Part shown: positions 1-5,296 of the stretch, one piece after another
How the letters are laid out: each line of letters begins with the position of its first letter
How positions within the stretch are numbered: position 1 is the first letter of the stretch
Assembly: GCA_002780675.1 (NCBI GenBank)
Contig: PEUR01000201.1
Coordinates: 1 to 8,468, forward strand
Origin: Gallionellales bacterium CG03_land_8_20_14_0_80_55_15
Lineage (GTDB): Bacteria; Pseudomonadota; Gammaproteobacteria; Burkholderiales; Gallionellaceae
Reading direction: 5' to 3'
Length of the DNA: 8,468 nt
The notes under the pieces: model-generated
Seen by the model: the letters and a program-made list of their open reading frames with translations, nothing else
Database searches by the model: none
Told to the model about the DNA's origin: nothing
Made by a program: the position numbers and the translations under genes

Positions 1-2
1 GT

Positions 3-134
3 CTGCCGCGCAATACCGATACCGTCACCCTGCGCCGTGAATCATGGCAAGTACCTGATTCAATTGGATTTGGTGAGCATAGGCTGGTGCCGCTTAGGGC
101 TGGAGAGGCGATGCAGTGGAAGTTGCCAGGCTGA
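3..134 (+). CDS. C-terminal fragment of an unrecognised protein
   Basis: An open frame enters from the left edge (frame 3) and ends at TGA 132-134, giving 43 visible residues that run from LPRNTDTVTL to the end QWKLPG. I prefer this frame because its composition is protein-like (alternating hydrophobic and charged residues, suggesting beta strands) and it closes just before the brnT promoter region. The frame +1 reading that starts at 37 gives an implausible Cys/Trp-rich peptide. I do not recognise the family. Too little is present to assign a function, and the start lies outside the window. Confidence 0.45.
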   Translation: MPRNTDTVTLRRESWQVPDSIGFGEHRLVPLRAGEAMQWKLPG

Positions 135-170
135 ACGCATATACTTTATCCAACAATTATGTAGTAACAT
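117..170 (+). promoter_or_regulatory. Candidate brnTA promoter and operator
   Basis: TATACT at 140-145 matches the -10 consensus at 5 of 6 positions. A weak -35 (TGGAAG, 117-122) stands 17 bases upstream. Between the expected transcription start (about 152) and the brnT ATG lies a small inverted repeat, ATGT-AGTA-ACAT (159-170). BrnA antitoxins are known to repress their own operon through a ribbon-helix-helix fold, so this repeat is a plausible operator. The assignment is by inspection only. Confidence 0.3.
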
Positions 171-176
171 TAACGC

Positions 177-467
177 ATGGATATTCGTTTTGAATGGGAT
201 GAGGCGAAAGCTCGCAGCAATCTCACCAAGCATCACGTCAGTTTTGAGAACGCAGCCCGTGCATTTCTTGATCCGCTGGCACTGACGTACCAGGATCGTA
301 TTGAGAAGGGCGAATATCGCTGGCAAACGCTGGGCGTAGTTGATGGCTACTTGCTGTTATTGGTAGCACACACCGTACAGCATGACGAAAAGCGTGAAGT
401 GATCGAGATTATTTCAGCACGCAGAGCTGATAAAAAGGAGCGAATACATTATGAAGAAAACCGTTAA
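177..467 (+). CDS. brnT: BrnT-family toxin of a type II toxin-antitoxin pair
   Basis: The protein is 96 residues, the normal size for BrnT, a RelE-fold ribonuclease toxin that inhibits translation when free and is neutralised by BrnA. The family signature is complete. It has the N-terminal FEWDEAKARSN block and KHHVSF (residues 5-23), a central DP...D...GEYRWQTLG stretch (about 32-53), and the C-terminal IISARRADKKER block (about 78-90), which carries the conserved basic residues. The ATG at 177 is chosen because FEWDE begins a few residues in, as in other BrnT proteins. No convincing Shine-Dalgarno sequence precedes it (ACATTAACGC), so the toxin may be weakly translated. It overlaps brnA by 17 bases, in the usual toxin-first order. 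There is no truncation and no frameshift. Confidence 0.92.
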   Translation: MDIRFEWDEAKARSNLTKHHVSFENAARAFLDPLALTYQDRIEKGEYRWQTLGVVDGYLLLLVAHTVQHDEKREVIEIISARRADKKERIHYEENR

Positions 468-759
468 GTTCACCCTGGATGCCGCCAATCCGCCGCCGCT
501 CACTGAGGCGCAACAAGCTGAAATGAAAGCGTTAGCCAGTATGGCGGAGAAGGAGATTGATTTTACTGACATTCCAGAACTGACCGATGCGTTCTGGAAA
601 AATGCAGTGCAAAATCCTTATTACCGCCCTACTAAAACCTCCACAACCGTCCGCGTTGATTCTGATGTGTTGGCATGGTTAAAGTCTCAGGGAAAAGGCT
701 ATCAGACTCGTATCAATGAAATTCTTCGTGCGGCCATGCTTCGAGAAATCAAACACTAA
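451..759 (+). CDS. brnA: BrnA-family antitoxin (ribbon-helix-helix)
   Basis: This 102-residue protein is the partner of the preceding BrnT. The N-terminal part (about 1-65) is acidic and is expected to wrap around the toxin. The C-terminal part (about 66-98) is the ribbon-helix-helix DNA-binding fold: strand TTVRVDSDVLAWLKSQGKG followed by YQTRINEILRAAM, the standard BrnA signature. It would bind BrnT and repress the operon. The start is supported by a strong Shine-Dalgarno sequence, AAGGAG at 435-440, 10 bases before the ATG and inside the brnT coding sequence. The contrast with the weak toxin start favours antitoxin excess. Confidence 0.92.
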   Translation: MKKTVKFTLDAANPPPLTEAQQAEMKALASMAEKEIDFTDIPELTDAFWKNAVQNPYYRPTKTSTTVRVDSDVLAWLKSQGKGYQTRINEILRAAMLREIKH

Positions 760-861
760 TGCCGTTGTACCCATTATTCTTTGTGAGTCGTGGTGTAATA
801 AGGATTGAGTAGTTACAGTGTGTGAGATTTGAGAAACTAAACATATTTTTGGAGCATCGCC

Positions 862-1095
862 ATGAATACCCTCGAGATTCGCCCAGAGTTGAAAATTCAG
901 CTCGATCATTTGGCGGCAGAAAGCCATCGCAGTGAAGGCGATTTGGCAAATGAAGCTGTTGTACTCTATCTTGCCCAGCAACGCCGCATCACTGCGCGCA
1001 TTCAGGAAGGTTGGGCACAGGCGAAACGAGGTGAGTTTGTTTCGGATGAGGAAATGGAAATATTTTTTGCGCGCTACACAGAGCCGCAGGTGTGA
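862..1095 (+). CDS. Ribbon-helix-helix antitoxin, ParD/CopG-like
   Basis: This 77-residue protein has a short N-terminal strand (NTLEIRPEL) and two helices (KIQLDHLAAES and EGDLANEAVVLYLAQQ), as in CopG/ParD-type ribbon-helix-helix antitoxins. It is followed by a tail EGWAQAKRGEFVSDEEMEIFF (about 49-69), which resembles the toxin-binding tail of ParD-like antitoxins. It is expected to bind the downstream toxin and to repress the shared promoter. GGAG at 851-854, 7 bases before the ATG, supports the start. Its TGA (1093-1095) overlaps the toxin start as GTGA, the classic coupling arrangement. Family membership is recognised from the pattern; I do not give a specific gene symbol. Confidence 0.85.
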   Translation: MNTLEIRPELKIQLDHLAAESHRSEGDLANEAVVLYLAQQRRITARIQEGWAQAKRGEFVSDEEMEIFFARYTEPQV

Positions 1096-1376
1096 AGCTG
1101 CGCTATACACCGCGAGCAAGGTTAGATTTCGTGGAGATTCACGATTACATCGCGCAGGAAAATCCACACGCGGCAAGGCGGGTGATTGCGATCATTCGTA
1201 AATCGGCAGAGGTGTTATTGCTCAATCCTTTGGTTGGTCGAGCAGGGCGGGTGGGCGGCACTCGTGAGCTGACTGTCGGGCGCTTTCCCCTTTTGCTGGC
1301 GTATCGAATTGATGCGAATGAAGTACAGATTTTGTCAGTGATACACACGGCCAGATTGTGGCCAGAAAGTTTCTGA
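1092..1376 (+). CDS. ParE/RelE-family toxin
   Basis: The protein is 94 residues, typical of ParE/RelE toxins. The pattern is clear: an N-terminal strand and helix (KLRYTPRARLDFVEIHDYIAQENPHAA), RVI..I..SAEVLLLNPLVGRAGRVGGTREL in the middle, and the C-terminal strands LLAYRI..NEVQILSVIHTARLWP. ParE members poison DNA gyrase and RelE members cleave mRNA on the ribosome; the sequence alone does not tell which applies here. Translation begins at GTG 1092, which overlaps the antitoxin stop codon, with only a weak purine stretch (CAGG) upstream, so coupling to the antitoxin is likely. Its stop lies 5 bases before the carbonic anhydrase ATG. Confidence 0.88.
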   Translation: MKLRYTPRARLDFVEIHDYIAQENPHAARRVIAIIRKSAEVLLLNPLVGRAGRVGGTRELTVGRFPLLLAYRIDANEVQILSVIHTARLWPESF

Positions 1377-1381
1377 TTACC

Positions 1382-1915
1382 ATGTCACTTGCACCCTATC
1401 TGCAAACATCGCCTATCCTCGGCAACCACGTCTATCTGCATCCTTCCTGCCAAGTTATCGGCGATGTGACGCTGGGGGACGACAGTTCTATCTGGTGTAA
1501 CGCGGTGTTGCGCGGCGATGTGAATCGAATCTCAATCGGGCGCGGGACGAACGTGCAGGATTTGAGCATGGGCCATGTGTCGCACAAGACGGCGGATAAG
1601 CCGGAGGGTTCACCGCTGATTATCGGTGACTATGTGACGGTGGGGCATTCGGTCATCCTGCACGGCTGCACCATCGGCAACGAATGTCTGATCGGCATGG
1701 GTTCCATCATCATGGACGATGTGGTGATTCCCGACCGCGTGATGATAGGGGCAGGCAGTCTGGTGTCGCCGGGCAAGCTGCTGCAAGGCGGGATGCTGTA
1801 CATGGGCAGACCCGCCAAGGCGGTGCGGGCGTTGACTGTCGAGGAGATCGCCTATCTGCGCTATTCTGCCGAGCATTACATTCGCGTGAAGAATAATTAT
1901 CTAAAAACCGAGTAA
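1382..1915 (+). CDS. yrdA: Gamma-class carbonic anhydrase, YrdA type
   Basis: This 177-residue protein is a left-handed parallel beta-helix (hexapeptide repeats) of the gamma-carbonic anhydrase family, cytosolic and expected to be trimeric. Family residues are present: RGD at 44-46, N57 and QD 59-60, and the three metal-ligand histidines at H65 (MGHVSH), H89 (VGH) and H94 (LHG). The end of the chain, LRYSAEHYIRVKNNYL, is the usual YrdA C-terminal helix. Carbonic anhydrase activity is established for archaeal Cam, but many YrdA-type proteins show little activity, so the enzymatic role is inferred. A GTG at 1358 could extend the frame by 8 residues (MARKFLIT), but this would overlap the toxin gene and adds nothing conserved, so I prefer ATG 1382. 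No strong Shine-Dalgarno sequence is seen. Confidence 0.9.
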   Translation: MSLAPYLQTSPILGNHVYLHPSCQVIGDVTLGDDSSIWCNAVLRGDVNRISIGRGTNVQDLSMGHVSHKTADKPEGSPLIIGDYVTVGHSVILHGCTIGNECLIGMGSIIMDDVVIPDRVMIGAGSLVSPGKLLQGGMLYMGRPAKAVRALTVEEIAYLRYSAEHYIRVKNNYLKTE

Positions 1916-1931
1916 ATTGAAAGTGTTAGCA

Positions 1932-2240
1932 ATGATTAACCTGGAAGAAGTGAACCGCGCCAAACTCAATCTGGAAACCGCGCAAATGGCGTGGCGCGAG
2001 ATGCAACGCTATTTTGCCAGCGGTGCAGTGCTGTATGTCTCACCCGAACTGGATTTGGTCGAGACGGCTTACCAGATGTCGGTGGACAACGCCGCGCTCA
2101 TCGGGCAATGGATGGCGGCAGCTCAGTTCGGCAAAGTCACGGACGAACAGGCAAAAACCTGGTGGAAAAAGGACGCGCAGTTGTGGACGGTGGTCGTCAG
2201 CCCGTGGGTGCTGGTGCAACCCGTGGGTTCGGAAGTTTAA
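1932..2240 (+). CDS. DUF2288 family protein
   Basis: The protein is 102 residues, small and soluble, and matches what I recall of the DUF2288 family of proteobacteria and cyanobacteria. The conserved patterns are RAKLNLETAQMAWREMQRYFASGAVLYVSPELDL, VETAYQMSVDNAALIGQWM, and the tryptophan-rich C-terminus W..DAQLWTVVVSPWVLVQP. The function is unknown. The ATG at 1932 is chosen because GAAAG (1919-1923) lies 8 bases upstream and the conserved part begins immediately; a TTG at 1917 and a GTG at 1923 are possible but less likely. It follows the carbonic anhydrase by 16 bases and abuts the membrane-protein gene, so these three are probably one operon. Confidence 0.82.
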   Translation: MINLEEVNRAKLNLETAQMAWREMQRYFASGAVLYVSPELDLVETAYQMSVDNAALIGQWMAAAQFGKVTDEQAKTWWKKDAQLWTVVVSPWVLVQPVGSEV

Positions 2241-2254
2241 TGGAGGTGAGTAAC

Positions 2255-2686
2255 ATGGCGGCACACGGCTGGTTTTACTGGGCAATTCTTTCGGCTGTAT
2301 TCGCCGCGATGACCGCGATTTTCGCCAAACTCGGCTTGCAAGGTGTGAATTCGGATTTCGCCACGCTGATCCGAACTTTCGTGATTCTGCTGGTGTTGTC
2401 GGGCTTCGTGTATTTCACCGGAAGGTGGAGCGATCCTTTCGCTCTGAGCCAAAAAACCTGGCTGTTTCTGTCGTTGTCGGCACTCGCCACGGGCGCATCC
2501 TGGGTGTGCTACTTCCGCGCCTTGCAGCTGGGCGAAGCGTCCAAGGTCTCGCCGGTGGATAAATTCAGCGTGGTGCTGGTCGCGCTGTTCGCCGTGATAT
2601 TCCTGAACGAGCGCCCCAGTCTGCGCGAATGGCTGGGGATTTTGCTGGTGACGGCGGGTGTGGTGGTGCTAAGTTTCAGACGATAA
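2255..2686 (+). CDS. Half-size EamA/DMT-type membrane protein
   Basis: The protein is 143 residues and mostly hydrophobic. It has about five predicted transmembrane stretches: FYWAILSAVFAAMTAIFAKLG, LIRTFVILLVLSGFVYF, WLFLSLSALATGASWVCYF, FSVVLVALFAVIFL, and WLGILLVTAGVVVLSF. The blocks YFRALQLGEASKVSPVDKFS and FLNERPS are typical of the EamA repeat of the drug/metabolite transporter superfamily. Usual members carry two such repeats in about 300 residues. This one has a single repeat, like the known five-helix small DMT proteins, and would have to dimerise. The substrate is unknown. ATG 2255 is preferred because GGAGG (2242-2246) lies 8 bases upstream; an ATG at 2240, overlapping the DUF2288 stop, is the alternative. 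The gene ends 9 bases before the convergent PPK2 gene. Confidence 0.85.
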   Translation: MAAHGWFYWAILSAVFAAMTAIFAKLGLQGVNSDFATLIRTFVILLVLSGFVYFTGRWSDPFALSQKTWLFLSLSALATGASWVCYFRALQLGEASKVSPVDKFSVVLVALFAVIFLNERPSLREWLGILLVTAGVVVLSFRR

Positions 2687-2695
2687 GCGCAACAC

Positions 2696-4201
2696 TTACC
2701 CGATTGCGATACGGTTTTTCTTCAGCATAGCCTCGATCTGCTCGCACAGGGTTTTGAGTATTTTGATGCGGGCGAAGTCTTTGTCGTTGGCTTCCACCAG
2801 CGTCCACGGCGCAATTTTAGTGCTGGTTCTATCTACCATGTCGGAGACGGCCTGTTCGTATTCGTCCCATTTCTCGCGGTTGCGCCAGTCATCTGCGGTT
2901 ATCTTGTAGTTTTTGAAGGGAACGGCTTCACGCTCCTTGAAACGTTTGAGTTGTTCTTCTTTGCTGATGGACAGCCAGAATTTGACAACGATAATGTTGT
3001 GGCGCACCAGTTGCGCCTCAAAATCGTTGATCTCACTGTAAGCGCGCATCCAGTCGGCTTCGGAGCAGAATTTTTCTACGCGTTCTACCAGCACCCGGCC
3101 ATACCATGAGCGGTCAAAGATCGTCACCCGTCCTCGCCGGGGGATGTGCCGCCAGAACCGCCAGAGATAGGGTTGCGCGCGCTCTTCCTCGGTGGGGGCG
3201 GCGACTGGGATGATGTTGAAGTAGCGTGCGTCCAATGCTCCCGTGACGCGGCGGATCGCGCCGCCTTTTCCGGCGGCATCATTGCCCTCGAATACCACAA
3301 TGACAGAGTATTTCTTGAATGGCTTAGTCCGGGTTAGCAGTGCCAGCTTGCCCTGATATTTCTCAAGTGCTTTTTCAAATTCATTTTTGCCAATTTTATG
3401 GGTGAGATCGAGCGTTTTGAGGATATTCAGATGATCAATCGAAGGAAGTAAAGGGGGTGCGACCGTCGTGTCAGCGGGCAGTTTATCGGCTTCGTCCAAG
3501 CGTTTGCGCAACGCGGCCAGCAGCATTCTGCCGACCGTCAGATTGCGGTAATACGTGTCGAAACCTTCAACAATAATCCAGGGGGATTGGGCAGTGCTGG
3601 TATGGCGGATAACGCTTTCGTGGACGGCGCTGAATTTGTCGTAAAGTTTGTAATGACTCCAGTCGCGTTTAGTGACGCGCCAGCGGGTTTTAGGGGTATT
3701 TTCCAGTCCTTTTAGCCGATTATGTTGTTTTTCTTTGGAGAGATGCAGCCAGAACTTGATAATCAGCGCGCCTTCGCTGATCAACATGTTCTCCATGCGT
3801 TTGGCGCGTTCCAGGCTTTGATCCAGGTCGGCGCTGCTCATGCGACCATGCACACGATCAATAATCGGCCAGGTATACCAGGAACCGAGGAAGATGCCGA
3901 TTTTGCCTTTGGGCGGGAGTTCACGCCAGAAACGCCACATCATCGGGCGATCCCGTTCTTCGTCGGACGGTTTGCCCATGCCATGGGTCTGCAGGAAACG
4001 CGGATCCATCCATTCATTGAGCAGATTGACGGTTTCGCCCCGCCCCGCGCCATCCAGTCCGCTAACCAGAATGATGACCGGAAATTTCGCCGTTTTAGCC
4101 AGATCTATTTGCGCTTGCAGCAAGGCCTCGCGCAGTTTGGGAACTTCCTTGTCATAAGTTGCCTGGTCTATCTTGTGACCGAGTTCGGCAGATTCAAACA
4201 T
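2696..4201 (-). CDS. pap: Two-domain PPK2-type polyphosphate:AMP phosphotransferase
   Basis: This 501-residue protein holds two tandem PPK2 domains (about 10-235 and 265-495), the architecture of polyphosphate:AMP phosphotransferases, which use polyphosphate to convert AMP to ADP. The second domain is intact: Walker A G306-NDAA-GKG with K312, and a Walker B/arginine block FDRSWYGR (362-369). The first domain is degenerate: its P-loop reads GLDGAGRG with R54 in place of lysine, and the FDRSWYGR block reads FLGSWYTW (104-111), losing the acidic and arginine residues. The C-terminal domain is therefore the likely catalytic unit. AGGGAGA (4207-4213, complement) lies 5 bases before the ATG. It follows sixA by 28 bases on the same strand, so the two are probably co-transcribed. 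No room for a terminator exists between it and the convergent membrane-protein gene. Confidence 0.93.
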   Translation of the reverse strand: MFESAELGHKIDQATYDKEVPKLREALLQAQIDLAKTAKFPVIILVSGLDGAGRGETVNLLNEWMDPRFLQTHGMGKPSDEERDRPMMWRFWRELPPKGKIGIFLGSWYTWPIIDRVHGRMSSADLDQSLERAKRMENMLISEGALIIKFWLHLSKEKQHNRLKGLENTPKTRWRVTKRDWSHYKLYDKFSAVHESVIRHTSTAQSPWIIVEGFDTYYRNLTVGRMLLAALRKRLDEADKLPADTTVAPPLLPSIDHLNILKTLDLTHKIGKNEFEKALEKYQGKLALLTRTKPFKKYSVIVVFEGNDAAGKGGAIRRVTGALDARYFNIIPVAAPTEEERAQPYLWRFWRHIPRRGRVTIFDRSWYGRVLVERVEKFCSEADWMRAYSEINDFEAQLVRHNIIVVKFWLSISKEEQLKRFKEREAVPFKNYKITADDWRNREKWDEYEQAVSDMVDRTSTKIAPWTLVEANDKDFARIKILKTLCEQIEAMLKKNRIAIG

Positions 4202-4229
4202 GGCATTCTCCCTGAGATTAACGCGCTTT

Positions 4230-4676
4230 TCACAAAAAATCGGGTGCGATTACCAGCCGCAAGGTGGTGTCGTTTGAACCTGCATTTCGGCTGAACCACC
4301 ATAGCGCGCTTTTTTTGATGCGTAGCGACACCTGTCCACTCCCCAGCAGTGTTGCGGCGACTGAGCCCAGGGTGGGCTGATGGCCGACCACCAGCACCGT
4401 ACCCATCATGTTGGGCCAGCGTACTGCCTGTAATACGGCGTGAACTGAAGCGCCCGGTGCGATTGCGGGCGTGAGGGTGAATTGGTCTGTGAGTGCGGCG
4501 GCGGTTTGCTGTGCGCGCAACGCGGGACTGACCAGTATGCGGGTGTCAGCGGGTAGATGCTGGCGCAGAAAGGCGGCAGCCTGCTCGGCCTGCTTGCGCC
4601 CTTTTGCGGTTAATTCCCGGGAAAGATCGTTTATGCCATCTTCGGCTTCGGCGTGCCGCCACAAAATTAGCTCCAT
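4230..4676 (-). CDS. sixA: Phosphohistidine phosphatase SixA
   Basis: The protein is 148 residues and belongs to the histidine-phosphatase superfamily, small SixA branch, which lacks the long inserts of phosphoglycerate mutases. The catalytic signature is R7-H8-A (LILWRHAEAED). Supporting residues are R54 in SPALRAQQTA and the second histidine H99 in VVGHQPTL. In E. coli SixA removes phosphate from histidine phosphotransfer proteins; in this genome the substrate is unknown. The ATG at 4676 is preferred to the ATG one codon upstream (4679), because GGAGG (4682-4686, complement) is then 5 bases away rather than 2. It is the first gene of a likely sixA-PPK2 operon. This pairing puts a phosphate-handling enzyme beside polyphosphate metabolism, but a functional link is only inferred. 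Confidence 0.9.
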   Translation of the reverse strand: MELILWRHAEAEDGINDLSRELTAKGRKQAEQAAAFLRQHLPADTRILVSPALRAQQTAAALTDQFTLTPAIAPGASVHAVLQAVRWPNMMGTVLVVGHQPTLGSVAATLLGSGQVSLRIKKSALWWFSRNAGSNDTTLRLVIAPDFL

Positions 4677-4697
4677 CATGACCTCCAAATATTACAA

Positions 4698-4726
4698 TTT
4701 CAGGTTGAGAATATACCGTATATACT
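4698..4726. promoter_or_regulatory. Divergent promoter region with perfect palindrome
   Basis: The 80-base gap between sixA (minus) and the H1-tailed gene (plus) contains a perfect inverted repeat ATATAC-C-GTATAT at 4711-4723. A plus-strand -10-like TATACT (4721-4726) and a minus-strand -10-like TATATT (4710-4715) each overlap one arm. The predicted transcript starts would then lie about 26 bases before each ATG. The -35 elements are poor (TTTCAG at 4698-4703 for the plus strand), which would fit regulated promoters. The palindrome is read directly; its role as a shared operator is inferred. Confidence 0.4.
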
Positions 4727-4758
4727 GTTTACCGCTATTTTAATTCTCGGAGACTGTC

Positions 4759-5196
4759 ATGAAAAGCAAAAAATCAGCAGTAAAATCAACGGTATCAACA
4801 GCTAAAAAAATATCAGCCAAGGTCGCAGAGGCCGCTGTTCAGCCAGTAGCGGTTGCCGCCCAGCCAGTGGTAAAAAAGCCTGTTGCCAAGAAAACAGCAC
4901 CCGCAGTAGCTAAAGCAGCACCATCAGCAGCCAAAGAGATAAAAGTTGCAAAACAACCTAAAGCTGAAAAAAAGCCAAAACTGAAAGTTGTGCGCGACAG
5001 CTTTACCATGCCGCAAAACGAATATCAGAAGATCGCTGAAATCAAGGCCTTATGCCTGAAGGGTGATTTGCATGTTAAAAAGAGCGAAATCCTGCGCGCG
5101 GGTTTGCAAGCACTGTCCGCAATGGGCGTTGAGCAAATGAGCCTCGTGTTAAAGGGTCTGGAAAAAATCAAGACGGGTCGCCCAAACAAGCATTAA
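4759..5196 (+). CDS. Histone-H1-like tail fused to a ribbon-helix-helix-like domain
   Basis: This 145-residue basic protein has two parts. Residues 1 to about 77 are low-complexity Lys/Ala/Pro/Val with repeated KKPVAKK and AKAAP-like units, resembling histone-H1-like and AlgP-type DNA-binding tails. Residues about 78-130 look like a ribbon-helix-helix fold: strand RDSFTMP, a helix EYQKIAEIKALCLKG, then HVKKSEILRAGLQALSAM, with the KKSEILRAGL segment typical of the second helix. The likely role is DNA binding, but the target is unknown. GGAG (4749-4752), 6 bases before the ATG, supports the start. The gene is transcribed divergently from sixA and converges on ppk1. I do not recognise a characterised homologue. 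It could equally be a nucleoid-associated protein or a local autoregulator. Confidence 0.75.
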   Translation: MKSKKSAVKSTVSTAKKISAKVAEAAVQPVAVAAQPVVKKPVAKKTAPAVAKAAPSAAKEIKVAKQPKAEKKPKLKVVRDSFTMPQNEYQKIAEIKALCLKGDLHVKKSEILRAGLQALSAMGVEQMSLVLKGLEKIKTGRPNKH

Positions 5197-5296
5197 CGGC
5201 ATGGCCATTACCCCTGCGAAAGCGACAAAATCGAATAAATCAGTATCTCCCTGGAAACCGCCGTTTTTAGGTTAAAAGACGGGATTCAACAGGCAA

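Noticed and set aside
760..861. Promoter for the ParD/ParE-like pair
   Set aside because: The 102-base gap should hold one, but I found no hexamer pair with acceptable match and spacing, nor a clear operator repeat.
679..1176. Minus-strand open frame of 165 codons
   Set aside because: It runs antisense across brnA, the gap and the ParD/ParE-like genes; composition is unlike a protein and it has no family pattern.
1991..2254. Long N-terminal extension of the EamA frame
   Set aside because: The extension is read out of frame through the DUF2288 gene; the strong GGAGG before ATG 2255 marks the real start.
3722..4294. Plus-strand open frame of 190 codons
   Set aside because: It lies antisense to the PPK2 gene and the end of sixA, which have clear family motifs; its product has no recognisable domain.
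4754..4760. CTGTCAT, a perfect Pho half-site at the start of the H1-tailed gene
   Set aside because: No second half-site is found 11 bases to either side, and it overlaps the ATG, so chance is the simplest reading.
5255..5268. AAAC-CGCC-GTTT followed by T residues as a possible terminator between the convergent genes
   Set aside because: The stem has only 4 pairs and the overlapping TTTTA/TAAAA repeat is A/T only; too weak to call, although a bidirectional terminator would be expected in this 100-base gap.
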